Numbered from the stretch's first letter, positions 1 through 8,323 are shown. The stretch is 64,000 nucleotides of DNA from Halocalculus aciditolerans (GCF_014647475.1 NZ_BMPG01000001.1:434001-498000), one strand, 5' to 3'. Numbers and translations are program-made. Notes: generated by a model not told the origin, from the sequence alone.

Positions 1-813
1 GTCGCCGAGCACGGCGTTTCCGTCCTCGGCGTCGAGCACGCGTTCGAGGGCGTCCCACGTGCCGAGGTCGTCCCAGCCGAACTCGGCGGGGACGCAGGCG
101 ACGCGGTCGGCGCGCTCCATGACGGCGTAGTCGACGCTCACCGACTCGACCGCGCGGAACCCTGCTTCTTCGTCCCCGCGGTCGAGCGCGTCGACGAGCG
201 GTTCGAGCGGCGTCCCCGTCGACTCCGCGACGAACGCGTCGGGCGTCCACGCGAAGATGCCGGCGTTCCAGAGGCAGCCCGCGTCGACGAGGTCCCGGGC
301 GCGCTCCGCGTCGGGTTTCTCCCGGAACGACGCGACCTCGGCGTAGCCGTCGCGTTCCGCGCCGAGTTCGAGGTAGCCGTAGCCGGTCGCGGGGCGGTCC
401 GGCTCGACGCCGACGGTGACGAGCGCGTCCGTCTCGGCGGCGACCTCGCAGGCTCGTTCGGCGGTGCTCGCGAAGTCGCCGTCGACGTGGTGGTCGCTCG
501 GCGTCGCGAACACGACGCAGTCGCCGTGTTTCTCGCGGACGCGGTGGGTCGCGTAGGCGAGCGCAGGCCCGGTGTCTTTTCCTCCGGGTTCGACGAGGAC
601 GGTCGCTTCCGGGACGATGTCGCGCGCCTCGGTGGCGTACGCGTCGCGGGTGACGACGTAGACGTGGTCGGCGAAGGCGACGCGGTCGGCGGTGCGGCGG
701 AGGAGCGAGTCGTCGCCGTCGAGCGCGAGGAACTGCTTCGGGCGGTCCGAGCGACTCGCCGGGTAGAGGCGCGTCCCGGTCCCGCCGGCGAGGAGGACGG
801 CAGCGGTTTCCAT
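1..813 (-). CDS. mannose-1-phosphate guanylyltransferase-type nucleotidyltransferase, 3' end cut by window edge
   Basis: The first 271 codons are visible and the gene runs off the left edge. The N-terminus has the sugar-nucleotidyltransferase signature LLAGGTGTRLYPASR (residues 7-21), followed by PKQFL. Near the edge is GWDDLGTWDAL, equivalent to the GWSDVGSW sugar-binding block of GDP-mannose pyrophosphorylases. The family transfers GMP from GTP to mannose 1-phosphate, giving GDP-mannose for glycan assembly in the cytoplasm. The ATG at 813 is the only start before the nucleotide-binding loop. A glucose-1-phosphate transferase is the alternative, but PKQF favours the mannose type. Confidence 0.85.
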   Translation of the reverse strand, partial: METAAVLLAGGTGTRLYPASRSDRPKQFLALDGDDSLLRRTADRVAFADHVYVVTRDAYATEARDIVPEATVLVEPGGKDTGPALAYATHRVREKHGDCVVFATPSDHHVDGDFASTAERACEVAAETDALVTVGVEPDRPATGYGYLELGAERDGYAEVASFREKPDAERARDLVDAGCLWNAGIFAWTPDAFVAESTGTPLEPLVDALDRGDEEAGFRAVESVSVDYAVMERADRVACVPAEFGWDDLGTWDALERVLDAEDGNAVLGD

Positions 814-900
814 ACCTCCTTCTCCGCGCGCCACGCCGGATAACGGTTACCGCTTTCCGCCGACGTTGCACTCACCGAAGCCGGTGAACCCCGCTCCGCC

Positions 901-1105
901 GTGCTCTCGGCCGTGTCGCTCGCGTTCCTCCCCGCGCCGGAGCCCCTCGTCGCGTTCGTGGTCGCGGCGCTCGCGGTCATCCTCGCGCCCGGCCCGGACA
1001 CGGTCTTCGCTCGCGCAGGGCGCGGGCGGGAGTCGGAACGCCGGCCTCCGCGCCGCGCTCGGCGTCGCCGTCGTCTGCCTCGGCGTCGCCGTCGCCCCCC
1101 ACTGA
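901..1105 (+). pseudogene. LysE/RhtB-type exporter remnant, frameshifted
   Basis: The frame opening with GTG 901 reads VAALAVILAPGPDTVF, the first transmembrane segment and APGPDTxF motif of LysE/RhtB amino-acid exporters. The homology then continues in another frame as RNAGLRAALGVAVVC, the next conserved block, and stops at TGA 1103-1105. A full member is about 200 residues, so this is a short 5' remnant carrying a frameshift near 1005-1020. No product is expected. The family assignment is from motif recognition only. Confidence 0.6.
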
Positions 1106-1208
1106 CGGGCACCGCGAGAAATTCGGGTGACGGCGACGACCAGGCGTTCCAGAGACGGTTCAGGACGCCCGAAAACGCCGTCTTCACTTTCACTACGCCA
1201 TCCGACCC

Positions 1209-1214
1209 TTTATC
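1209..1214 (+). promoter_or_regulatory. TATA element of rpa3
   Basis: TTTATC stands in an otherwise GC-rich stretch 63 nt before the rpa3 ATG. A start about 26 nt downstream would give a leader of roughly 40 nt. Inferred by position and sequence only. Confidence 0.45.
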
Positions 1215-1276
1215 AGTGATGACGCCCAAGCTCCGGTTGTCTCCCACAGGAAACACACGCGGAGACAGACACAACC

Positions 1277-2206
1277 ATGAGCGACATAGAGTCTACCGCT
1301 CGACGGATTCACGAGCAGTTCTCCGACCACCTCGACATCACGGAAGACGACGTCCGGGAGCGCCTGGAGCGTCTCGTCACGGACTACAAGGTCCCGATGG
1401 ACGAAGCGCGCCGCAGCGTCGAGAACCACTACCTCGACGAAGCCGGCCTGGAGCGCGACGAGATCGGCCAGGGCGGCAACGACACCGTTCAGGTCGAGGA
1501 CGTCGACGAACCCGAGCAGTGGGTCGACCTGACGGCGAAAGTCGTCGAACTCTGGGAGCCGCGCAGCGACAGCGTGGCCCAGGTCGGCCTCCTCGGCGAC
1601 CCGACCGGAACCATCAAGTTCACGAAGTGGGCGAAATCCGACCTCGAAACCATCGAGGAGGGGAAGACGTACCGCTTCGGGAACGTCGTCACCGACGAGT
1701 ACCAGGGCCGGTACTCGGTCAAACTCAACCGCACGACCACCATCACGGAGGTCGACGAGGAGTTCGAAGTCGGCGACAACGAGACGGACGTCGAGGGCGC
1801 GCTCGTGGACATGCAGTCCGGGAGCGGGCTCATCAAGCGGTGTCCGGAGGAGGACTGCACCCGCGTGTTGCAGAACGGCCGCTGTAGCGAGCACGGCGAA
1901 GTGGAGGGCGAGTTCGACCTCCGCATCAAGGGCGTGCTCGACGACGGCCGCGAGGTCCACGAGGTCATCTTCGACGAAGAGGCCACCGAGGACCTCACGG
2001 GAATCACCCTGGATGAAGCCCAGCAGATGGCGATGGACGCGCTCGACACGACCGTCGTCGCGGACGAGATGGCGGCGAAGATCCTCGGGAAGTACTATCG
2101 CGTGACGGGGCCGACGTTCGGCCGGTACGTCCTCGCGAACGAGACGGTGGAACTGGACGGTCCGAGCGACGCTGAAGCGGTCCTCATCCGCGCGAGGTCG
2201 ATCTAA
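1277..2206 (+). CDS. rpa3: replication protein A, RPA3-type single-stranded DNA-binding protein
   Basis: The protein has 309 residues and binds and protects single-stranded DNA in replication and repair. An N-terminal helical part (1-65) is followed by an OB-fold (about 75-170; includes VGLLGDPTGTIKFTKWA). A zinc finger C-x4-C-x8-C-x2-H follows at about 188-207 (starts CPEEDC). This one-OB-plus-zinc-finger layout matches haloarchaeal RPA3 (called Rfa3 in Halobacterium). The next gene starts at the base after its stop codon, as in the known rpa3-rpap3 operon, where the two products act together. The ATG at 1277 follows the first stop-free position with conserved sequence. Confidence 0.92.
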   Translation: MSDIESTARRIHEQFSDHLDITEDDVRERLERLVTDYKVPMDEARRSVENHYLDEAGLERDEIGQGGNDTVQVEDVDEPEQWVDLTAKVVELWEPRSDSVAQVGLLGDPTGTIKFTKWAKSDLETIEEGKTYRFGNVVTDEYQGRYSVKLNRTTTITEVDEEFEVGDNETDVEGALVDMQSGSGLIKRCPEEDCTRVLQNGRCSEHGEVEGEFDLRIKGVLDDGREVHEVIFDEEATEDLTGITLDEAQQMAMDALDTTVVADEMAAKILGKYYRVTGPTFGRYVLANETVELDGPSDAEAVLIRARSI

Positions 2207-2818
2207 ATGAGTTCCAATAACGCCCCCATGCGCGAAGTCGCCCGGCGCGTCTTCGCCACCGAGTTCAACGACGCGACGTTCACGTTCAAGGAGTCCGACG
2301 ACGAGCGCGCGCCGCTCTACAGCCTCCTCCCGACCGGCGAGCAGGCGAACCGCGTGTTCATCGTCGGCACGCTCACCGAGACGGAAGACGTCGGCGAGGA
2401 GTCCGAGTACTGGCGCGGCCGCGTCGTCGACCCGACCGGGACGTTCTTCGTCTACGCCGGCCAGTACCAGCCGGAAGCCGCGTCGGCGCTCCGCGACCTC
2501 GACGCGCCCACGTACGTGGCCATCGTCGGGAAACCGCGGACGTACGAGACCGACGACGGCACCGTCAACGTCTCCGTCCGCCCCGAGTCCATCACGGAGG
2601 TCTCCGAGGCGACGCGGGACCGCTGGGTCGTCGAAACCGCCGAACGCACCCTCGACCGCATCGAAGCCTTCGACGAGGAAGGCAACGAGTACGCCGCTCG
2701 CGCTCGCGAGGAGTACGGCGAGAACCTCGCGCCCTACCGCGACGCCGTCGTGCAGGCGCTCGAAGGCATCGAAGGCGAGGGCGACGCGGACGCGGTCACC
2801 AGCGAACCGACCGCGTGA
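2207..2818 (+). CDS. rpap3: RPA3-associated protein (RPAP3/Rfa8 type)
   Basis: The 203-residue protein has one OB-like domain (about 45-125; RVFIVGTLTETEDVGEE, then WRGRVVDPTGTFFVYAG) and an acidic helical C-terminus. In haloarchaea the partner gene of rpa3 encodes such a protein, and the two are needed together for ssDNA binding and damage tolerance. The ATG abuts the rpa3 stop (TAAATG), so translation is probably coupled. The call rests on fold motifs and gene order. Confidence 0.88.
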   Translation: MSSNNAPMREVARRVFATEFNDATFTFKESDDERAPLYSLLPTGEQANRVFIVGTLTETEDVGEESEYWRGRVVDPTGTFFVYAGQYQPEAASALRDLDAPTYVAIVGKPRTYETDDGTVNVSVRPESITEVSEATRDRWVVETAERTLDRIEAFDEEGNEYAARAREEYGENLAPYRDAVVQALEGIEGEGDADAVTSEPTA

Positions 2819-2834
2819 GCGTCTGACTAACGCT

Positions 2835-2841
2835 TAAGTCC
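2835..2841 (+). promoter_or_regulatory. TATA element before the third RPA-operon gene
   Basis: CTTAAGT lies 27-33 nt before ATG 2868, the spacing of leaderless haloarchaeal genes. It suggests the third gene has its own promoter besides read-through from rpa3. Confidence 0.5.
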
Positions 2842-2867
2842 CGGCGGTTGCTACCGCTAGACAACCG

Positions 2868-3311
2868 ATGGGGAACAAGAACAAGACCATCTCCTTCCGC
2901 GTGGGCGAGGAGGCGTTCGAGGACCTCCGCGACATCGCGGAGGAACGCGACCTCTCGCTCTCCGCGCTCTTCCGGGACTACGTGGAGTCGTTCGTCGACC
3001 ACGACGGACAGGTCCGCATCGTCCCCGAGGAGGAGTTCGGCCCGGGCGACGCCGGGGACGCCGACGAGTTCCCGCCGACCGTCGAAGTCCCGAAGAGCTT
3101 CGTCCGCGAGCACGAGCGCCTCGAACTCGAAGCGAAACACCTCCGCGAGCAGCTCGAAGAGCACAAGCAGTACATCACGGCGCTCCGCGAGCAGATGGAG
3201 GCGAGCGAGAGCGTCGACGGTGTCGTGAACCTCGAAGACCTCGACGACGTCGTCCGCCTCGAAGACCTCGACCACGAGGACGACGACGCCCCGAGCTTCC
3301 AGCTGAAGTAG
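2868..3311 (+). CDS. ribbon-helix-helix coiled-coil protein following rpap3
   Basis: The 147-residue protein starts with a ribbon-helix-helix-like segment (KTISFRVGEEAFEDLRDIAE, then LSLSALFRDYVESF; residues 5-45). A long charged coiled coil covers about 85-120. The acidic tail carries two near-identical EDLD units. Halobacterium has a third small gene in its rfa3-rfa8 operon (reported as ral); position and size fit, but the role is unknown. A DNA-binding or oligomerising accessory to RPA is the simplest inference. Confidence 0.75.
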   Translation: MGNKNKTISFRVGEEAFEDLRDIAEERDLSLSALFRDYVESFVDHDGQVRIVPEEEFGPGDAGDADEFPPTVEVPKSFVREHERLELEAKHLREQLEEHKQYITALREQMEASESVDGVVNLEDLDDVVRLEDLDHEDDDAPSFQLK

Positions 3312-3340
3312 CCGTCGTCGTTGTAGTAGTCCCAGTTTTT

Positions 3341-3793
3341 CTACCGCGTGAGTTCGCGCTTCCGCGTGCTCGCGAGGTCCGCGGCGTCCGGCTGGCCGTC
3401 GACGTCGGCGAGCTCCTCGACGGCTTCGAGCGTGCGGACGGCGTCGTCGAGGAACGAGTAGATGTCGCCGGGGTAGGCGTAGAGCATGTAGTCGTCGGTC
3501 ATGACGTCGACGATGGACTCGGGGTCGAGGCCTTGCGCGCGGAGGTCGAGGAGGTAGCGAATGAACTTCCGCTCGGGGTGGCCGCAGTAGGGATTCGTAT
3601 CGCAGCCGCAGTCGAGGAAGTCCTTCGCGAAGTCGAGCACGCGGTCCTGCGTCGCCTCGTTGAGCTGCGAGAGGTCGCCCTGGAAGAGGACGTCGAGCGT
3701 CGCGCCGTGGAACGCGCCCTTCGGGAAGCTCGCGTCGAGCTGGCTGGCGAGCTGCCGGTGGTTCTTCACGTAGATCTTGTCCGTGACGGCCAC
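3341..3793 (-). CDS. DUF5814-like haloarchaeal protein
   Basis: The 150-residue conserved protein is read from GTG 3793 (VAVTDKIYVKNHRQLASQ). An upstream ATG at 3850 adds 19 residues that look non-conserved, so the GTG is preferred. The core includes KGAFHGATLDVLFQGDLSQL, and a C-x-C-x4-C-x2-H cluster (DCGCDTNPYCGHPERK) that could bind a metal ion. I recognise the sequence as a widespread haloarchaeal family that I associate with DUF5814; no function is known to me. It stands alone, convergent with the RPA operon. Confidence 0.7.
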   Translation of the reverse strand: MAVTDKIYVKNHRQLASQLDASFPKGAFHGATLDVLFQGDLSQLNEATQDRVLDFAKDFLDCGCDTNPYCGHPERKFIRYLLDLRAQGLDPESIVDVMTDDYMLYAYPGDIYSFLDDAVRTLEAVEELADVDGQPDAADLASTRKRELTR

Positions 3794-3904
3794 AGTTACC
3801 GTCTCGTAGGGGCGAGCCGCGGAAAAGCGTGTCGAGCGACCCCGACACACACCGCCACCGTGTCGTAACGTATTTCAATTCGACCGGACTACTACTGAAT
3901 GCGT

Positions 3905-3978
3905 GTCCGGGTTGGGGTAGTGGACTATCCTTCGGGCTTGTGGTGCCCGAGACGCGGGTTCAATTCTCGCACCTGGAC
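3905..3978 (+). tRNA. tRNA-His (GUG anticodon)
   Basis: The acceptor stem TCCGGGT/ACCTGGA is preceded by an encoded G(-1) opposite C73, the identity pair of histidine tRNA. The anticodon stem CGGGC/GCCCG holds the loop TTGTGGT (anticodon GTG). The T-arm is GCGGG-TTCAATT-CTCGC. No CCA is encoded. Copies of the 3' end lie just downstream. Confidence 0.93.
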
Positions 3979-4129
3979 CTTCTCTGATCCATCAGTCAGC
4001 GAGCGGCGCGTCGCGTCCGCTCGCTCCGCGTGGATTCGTGTGGTGCGGCCGAGAATTGAACTCGGGAGGTCGCGCGCAGCGTGAGCGAGCACGTCCGACC
4101 AACGTTCAATTCTCGCACCTAGACCTTCT
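3958..4129. repeat. partial copies of the tRNA-His 3' end
   Basis: The 26-nt 3' end of tRNA-His plus flank (3958-3983) recurs at 4104-4129 with one change (G to A in the acceptor stem). Between them, 4049-4065 in opposite orientation is another T-arm (stem CCGAG/CTCGG, loop TTCAATT). GAGAATTGAAC (4051-4061) and GTTCAATTCTC (4104-4114) form an inverted repeat. The 298 bp from 3979 to 4276 contain nothing else I can support. The layout resembles attachment-site scars of tRNA-targeting integrases, but no integrase is present. Confidence 0.7.
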
Positions 4130-4276
4130 TCGAACACGAAACGGGGAGCCGTCGCGCCGTCGGCGTTTCGTTCGTCGACGTCCTCTGAGCCGCGTTGGCT
4201 CGCGTGTCGCTCCCGCACCGACGCGCTCTCGTTCGCCCTCTCTCGGCTCCCGCCGTCTTTGACGGCGAGAGCCGCG

Positions 4277-5401
4277 TTAGTCGAATCGCGCTGGGTCGAA
4301 TCCCGCTATCGGGTGGTCGGTGCGGCCGTCGAGTGCGAGGTCGGCGAGGATTTCGCCGACGACGCTGGTGAACTTGAAGCCGTGGCCGGAGAAGCCGGCG
4401 GCGACGGTGACGCGCTCCGCGTTGGGGAGCGCGCCGAGGACGAAGTCGCGGTCGGGCGTGTTCGTGTAGAGGCAGGTGGCGAGGCCGAGGGTTTCGCCGG
4501 CGGCGTCCGGGATGTAGTCGGTGAGCGCGTCGCGGACGTGGGCTTCGTCTTCGCGAGTGGGTTCGGCGAGGGCGTCGGGGTCGGTTTCCTCGTTTCGGTG
4601 GTGGTGGACGCCGACTTTCATGCCGGGGAGGTCGTGGCGCGGGAAGCCGTAGAGTTCGTTCCCGCCGGTTTCGACCATGAAGACGGGGAACGCGTCGGGC
4701 GTGAAGGCGGCGGGGTCGGTGGGCTGGAACCACCCCATGACCTGGCGTTCGACGGTGAGGTGGTCGGCGAGGCCGGGGCAGAGGTCGGGCGACCACGCGC
4801 CGGCGGCGACGACGAGGTGGTCGGCGGTGTACGTTCCTTTCTCGGTGTCGACGGTGACGCCGGAGTCGTCTTCGCGCCAGGCGGTGACGGCTTCGCGTCC
4901 CTTGATGGTCGCGCCGTTGGCGTGCGCGCGGTCGACGTGCGCGACGATGCTCTGCTCGGGGTCGAGGAAGCCGCCGTCGGGCTGGTAGATGGCGCGCCAG
5001 TCGTCGTCGACCGCGTAGGGGAAGCGGGCTTCGAGGCCGGCGGCGTCGAGATAGTCGTACGCCTTGCCGTGGGCGTCGAGCGCGTCGCGCGCGTCCGGGA
5101 CGAGCCCCTCGTCCGGCGGGCCGACGGTCAGCGAGCCGGTCGTCGTGAGGAGGTCGCGGTCGTGGTCGGCGTCGAGGTCCCGCCAGAGCTCGTACGCGCG
5201 TTCGAGGAGGGGGACGTAGCTCTCGCCTTCGCTGTACGCGTACCGGATGATGCGCGTCGACCCGTGCGAGGACCCCTCGGCGTGCGGAATCCCGTAGCGT
5301 TCGAGGCCGAGTACGTCGACGCCGCGCTCGGCGAGGTGCGCGCAGGCCGCACTCCCCATCCCGCCGACGCCGACGACGATGACATCGTAGTCACTGGGCA
5401 T
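4277..5401 (-). CDS. FAD-dependent sarcosine / N-methyl amino acid oxidase family enzyme
   Basis: The 374-residue flavoenzyme resembles monomeric sarcosine oxidase and N-methyltryptophan oxidase, which oxidise secondary amino acids with oxygen. The dinucleotide-binding loop VGVGGMGSAA lies at 9-18. SSHGSTRIIRYAY (about 44-56) matches the substrate and FAD region. Cys310 in GLATCLYTNTPDRDF lies where this family attaches FAD covalently. Near the C-terminus is GFSGHGFKFTSVVGE. Length is typical. It is a single gene, and the substrate cannot be told from sequence. Confidence 0.85.
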   Translation of the reverse strand: MPSDYDVIVVGVGGMGSAACAHLAERGVDVLGLERYGIPHAEGSSHGSTRIIRYAYSEGESYVPLLERAYELWRDLDADHDRDLLTTTGSLTVGPPDEGLVPDARDALDAHGKAYDYLDAAGLEARFPYAVDDDWRAIYQPDGGFLDPEQSIVAHVDRAHANGATIKGREAVTAWREDDSGVTVDTEKGTYTADHLVVAAGAWSPDLCPGLADHLTVERQVMGWFQPTDPAAFTPDAFPVFMVETGGNELYGFPRHDLPGMKVGVHHHRNEETDPDALAEPTREDEAHVRDALTDYIPDAAGETLGLATCLYTNTPDRDFVLGALPNAERVTVAAGFSGHGFKFTSVVGEILADLALDGRTDHPIAGFDPARFD

Positions 5402-5449
5402 AGCACGCGATTCGCGTCCGAGGAGAAAAAGATTCGTCCGCGCGAGAGT

Positions 5450-6616
5450 TCAGGCGTTCTTGACTCGCGCGGTCGGGGCGTCGTTCTGCCGGCCGCTCGA
5501 CTGGATGATGTCGAACGCGGTCATGAGGTCGGTGCGGGAGATGAGGCCGACGAGTTCGCCGTGGTGGTTCGTGACGATGAGGCGGCCGATGCTCTCCTGC
5601 TGGATGCGTTCGAGGGCGGTCATGGCGTTCTCTTCCTTGTCGATGGTTTTCACGTCTTTCGACATGATGTCCTCGACGGTGTAGGCGTCGCGTTCGACGG
5701 GGTCGACTTCGCGGGCGTCGCCGAGCGTGACCATGCCGACGATTTCGCCGTTCTCGATGACGGGGTAGCCGGTGTGGCGCTCGCGGAACATCCGCTCGGT
5801 GAGGTCGGCGACGCTATCGCTCGGGGAGACGGTCTTTAGTTCCGTGACGGGCGTCATGATGTCGCCGACGGTGACGTCCTCGAAGACGGCGGACATCATC
5901 GTCTGCTGGGCTTCGCTCGCCGCGCCGATGTAGATGAAGAAGGCGATGCCGATGAAGATGAGGTTCCACGCGAGCAGGCCGAGGATGCCGAGGAGGACGG
6001 CGAAGCCCTTCCCGACTTCCGCGGCGATCTGGGTGGCGCGGGCGTACGGCCTGCTGCGGGCGAGGAGCGCGCGGAGGACGCGTCCGCCGTCCATCGGGAA
6101 GCCGGGGAGGAGGTTGAACGCGGCGAGCACGAGGTTCATCAGGGCGAGGTAGCCGACGACGAACTTCGCGAAGGCGACGTCGCCGGGGAGGACGAAGAGG
6201 ACGGCGGCGCAGACGACGCCGATGACGATGGAGACGACGGGTCCGGCGATGGCGATCTGGAACTCCTGCTTCCAGTCTTCGGGCGTGTCGGTGAGGTTCG
6301 CGATGCCGCCGAGGATCCACAGCGTGATGGAGTCGATGGGGTAGCCGTAGTGTTGGGCGACGAGCGAGTGGCCGAGTTCGTGGAGGACGACGCCGGCGAA
6401 GAGGCCGACGGCGGCGACGACGCCGAGGAGCCACGGCGTCGTTCCGGCGGTGAGCGCGCTGGTGTCGAGCGCGACGCCGAACGCGGACTGGATGAGGTCG
6501 GCTTGCGCCGATATCTGACTCCCGATGAGGTAGGCGAACACCGGCAGGATGAGGAGGAACGTGAGGTCGAGTTTGATGGGGATGCCGAAGGCGCTCCCGA
6601 TCTTGAAACTCCGCAT
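5450..6616 (-). CDS. site-2 protease family (M50) membrane metalloprotease with two CBS domains
   Basis: The 388-residue integral membrane protease has HELGH zinc ligands at 79-83 inside a membrane helix and the second motif NLLPGFPMDGGRVLRA (168-183), which supplies the third ligand. Further helices are at about 17-33, 62-77, 120-143, 150-166 and 205-232. Two CBS domains (about 250-375) follow and may sense adenine nucleotides. An alternative upstream start would add low-complexity residues; MRSFKIG (ATG 6616) is the conserved start. Members cleave transmembrane substrates such as anti-regulators; the target is unknown. Confidence 0.88.
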   Translation of the reverse strand: MRSFKIGSAFGIPIKLDLTFLLILPVFAYLIGSQISAQADLIQSAFGVALDTSALTAGTTPWLLGVVAAVGLFAGVVLHELGHSLVAQHYGYPIDSITLWILGGIANLTDTPEDWKQEFQIAIAGPVVSIVIGVVCAAVLFVLPGDVAFAKFVVGYLALMNLVLAAFNLLPGFPMDGGRVLRALLARSRPYARATQIAAEVGKGFAVLLGILGLLAWNLIFIGIAFFIYIGAASEAQQTMMSAVFEDVTVGDIMTPVTELKTVSPSDSVADLTERMFRERHTGYPVIENGEIVGMVTLGDAREVDPVERDAYTVEDIMSKDVKTIDKEENAMTALERIQQESIGRLIVTNHHGELVGLISRTDLMTAFDIIQSSGRQNDAPTARVKNA

Positions 6617-6724
6617 ACGCGTGGCTTGGGGTGTCTCCCGCATAAAGGCCGGTGGCCGCTTGCTCGTCTCGACACGCCGCCTCGCGGGGACAGCTTTACG
6701 CTCCCGCGACGGCGAGGAGAGCGT

Positions 6725-7099
6725 ATGACCGACCAATCGAAACCGGTGATTCGACGCGGCGGCGAGGAGACGTACGACGCCGTCGACGCGGCGGACGGCC
6801 TCTCGAAGGCCGTGCTCGTCGGCCCCGACGACGCCCCGCACTTCGCGATGCGGCGGTTCGTCCTCGAAGCCGGCGGGAGCGCGCCGAAGCACACGAACGA
6901 CGTCGAACACGAACAGTACGTCCTCGAAGGCGAGTACGTCGTCGGTATCGGCGACGAGGAGTACACCGTCTCAGCGGGCGACAGCCTCCTCATCCCCGCG
7001 GGCGTCACGCACTGGTACCGGAACGAGGGCGACGAGGACGGCGCGTTCATCTGCGTCGTCCCGAACGGCGACGACTCGATCCAAGTCGTCGAGGACTAA
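6725..7099 (+). CDS. cupin domain protein
   Basis: A 124-residue single-cupin protein. Motif 1 is SAPKHTNDVEHEQYVLEGEY (about 58-77) with metal-ligand histidines and glutamate; motif 2 is SLLIPAGVTHWYRN (about 93-106) with the final histidine. Such proteins bind a metal and act as enzymes or small-molecule sensors. ATG 6725 is preceded by GGAG. No partner gene suggests the substrate. Confidence 0.8.
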   Translation: MTDQSKPVIRRGGEETYDAVDAADGLSKAVLVGPDDAPHFAMRRFVLEAGGSAPKHTNDVEHEQYVLEGEYVVGIGDEEYTVSAGDSLLIPAGVTHWYRNEGDEDGAFICVVPNGDDSIQVVED

Positions 7100-7134
7100 C
7101 GCCCTCGCCGCCAGCGCTCTTCGCTGCGTACTCG

Positions 7135-7518
7135 TTATTCATCGTCGTCGCCTGGGACCAGCCAGACAATCAGGACGAACGCCCCGAGGACCAGCAGTAT
7201 CGTCGGGGCCGTGGACGCGAGGTCGCTGTGCGCGACGTACGTCAGGTAGAACCACGCGGCGCTGGCCGCGAGGAAGCAGAAGGCGGCCGCGGGCGAACTG
7301 ACGACATCGGTTCCTCGAACGTGCGCGGCGACGTGGTAGGCGGCGAGCACGGGGAGTCCGACGCCGAAGAGGAGGAGTGAAACCGGGCGGGTCCCGGGGA
7401 GGAGTTCGTGCGCAATTCCGGTCGCTAGTACGGCCCAGTGGAGGAGGGTATACGGCGTCAGCACGCGCGCCGTCATCGGCCATCTGTCGTCTCGCTGTCG
7501 TTCATCGGGTCCGTTCAC
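7135..7518 (-). CDS. small multi-span membrane protein, copy 1
   Basis: The 127-residue hydrophobic protein has about four membrane helices (about 22-37, 45-60, 74-92, 100-119) and an acidic C-terminus DDDE. The segments SLLLFGVGLPVLAAYHV and WFYLTYVAHSDL are repeated in the gene at 7748-8065, so the two are paralogues. No known family is recognised. It lies in tail-to-head order with a glycosylase fragment, mirroring copy 2 and the intact glycosylase. Confidence 0.65.
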   Translation of the reverse strand: MNGPDERQRDDRWPMTARVLTPYTLLHWAVLATGIAHELLPGTRPVSLLLFGVGLPVLAAYHVAAHVRGTDVVSSPAAAFCFLAASAAWFYLTYVAHSDLASTAPTILLVLGAFVLIVWLVPGDDDE

Positions 7519-7627
7519 CTCGTCCGACTCTCTGTGTGTTAATTCATTCGTTCTTTCATTTCCGGGTTTTTCGAGTCGTGATACCCGAATCCAGAGTCGT
7601 TACTTCTCGCGCTACCGGACCCCCGTT

Positions 7628-7726
7628 ATGGAAGGCCTCGGCGTCCCCGGGTGTACGAAGTGTGCGGACCCCGTGGAGTCTCGGTCACGAATCGTGAACA
7701 GCGTCGGCCTGCGGACGCCGAGTAGA
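7628..7726 (+). pseudogene. 5' stub of a duplicated uracil-DNA glycosylase gene
   Basis: From ATG 7628 the frame reads MEGLGVPGCTKCADPVESRS and onward, almost identical to the N-terminus of the intact glycosylase at 8554 (MEGLDVAGCTKCADLVESRS). Both copies keep the Cys pair CTKC. Similarity ends after about 33 codons, around 7726. DNA upstream is also alike (gagtcgtta in both). It is a truncated copy without the catalytic motif. Confidence 0.8.
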
Positions 7727-7747
7727 GAGGGTGGTGCGAGCCGGTCG

Positions 7748-8065
7748 TCAGTCTCGAAATCGAGCCGTGCACGCCTTCACTGTGTACGGGAGGAACCGGG
7801 CGACCAACACGACCGCCCCGAGAACGAACAGGCCGCCGGCGACGACGAACGTCCAGTCGCTGTGCGAGACGTACGTCAGGGAGACCCACGCGACGCTCGC
7901 CGCGGCGAAACAGTATCCGGAGACCGGGGACCGAACGAGGTCCGCGTTCAGACGACCGCCGAGCACGTGCACCCCCGCGAGGACAGGGAGACCGGCCCCG
8001 AAGAAGGCGAGACCGACGAGGTGGCTCTCACCGACGAGGAGGTAGACGAGACCGACTCCCATCAC
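7748..8065 (-). CDS. small multi-span membrane protein, copy 2, N-terminus uncertain
   Basis: The product is a paralogue of the gene at 7135: GLAFFGAGLPVLAGVHV and WVSLTYVSHSDW align with that protein. From ATG 8065 it has 105 residues. The reading frame stays open upstream and matches the paralogue further (WYGWLHRIVMG), but no ATG is found before an in-frame TAA near 8120; only a GTG directly before the ATG exists. The start may have been lost or a shorter form may be made. Function unknown. Confidence 0.55.
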   Translation of the reverse strand: MMGVGLVYLLVGESHLVGLAFFGAGLPVLAGVHVLGGRLNADLVRSPVSGYCFAAASVAWVSLTYVSHSDWTFVVAGGLFVLGAVVLVARFLPYTVKACTARFRD

Positions 8066-8137
8066 TATCCTGTGCAGCCAGCCGTACCACGAAGCCGTCG
8101 TATAGTCCCTGATCTGTAGATTCGTGATAATGGAATA

Positions 8138-8323
8138 TTATACTCCTTCCGGCGCTCCTATAGCAATGAGTAATAGGACGAGAATACCAAACAGCACCGT
8201 GATAACTGATCGTGCTTCCGACTTTGTCATCGGCGTTTCTCCAACTATGCGCTCTACGTAGTGGCTTTCCATTGCCGTATCCACACCATCCTCAGAAGCA
8301 TCCTCTAAAGAAGCTACTGCCAT
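8138..8323 (-). CDS. small single-span membrane protein in an AT-rich patch
   Basis: The 61-residue ORF has an acidic soluble N-terminal half and one membrane helix at the C-terminus (VITVLFGILVLLLIAIG). The gene and its flanks (about 8120-8450) are much richer in A and T than their neighbours, with codons to match, which suggests recent acquisition. It splits the duplicated membrane protein/glycosylase unit. No family is recognised. Stretch 8324-8553 holds no gene I can support. Confidence 0.45.
   Translation of the reverse strand: MAVASLEDASEDGVDTAMESHYVERIVGETPMTKSEARSVITVLFGILVLLLIAIGAPEGV

Noticed and set aside
3794-3850. ATG start 19 codons upstream of the DUF5814-like gene
   Set aside because: The added residues look non-conserved and the core begins VTDKIYVKNH, so GTG 3793 is the better start.
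3979-4276. An integrated element at tRNA-His
   Set aside because: No integrase or other mobile gene is present within the repeats; only a scar can be supported.
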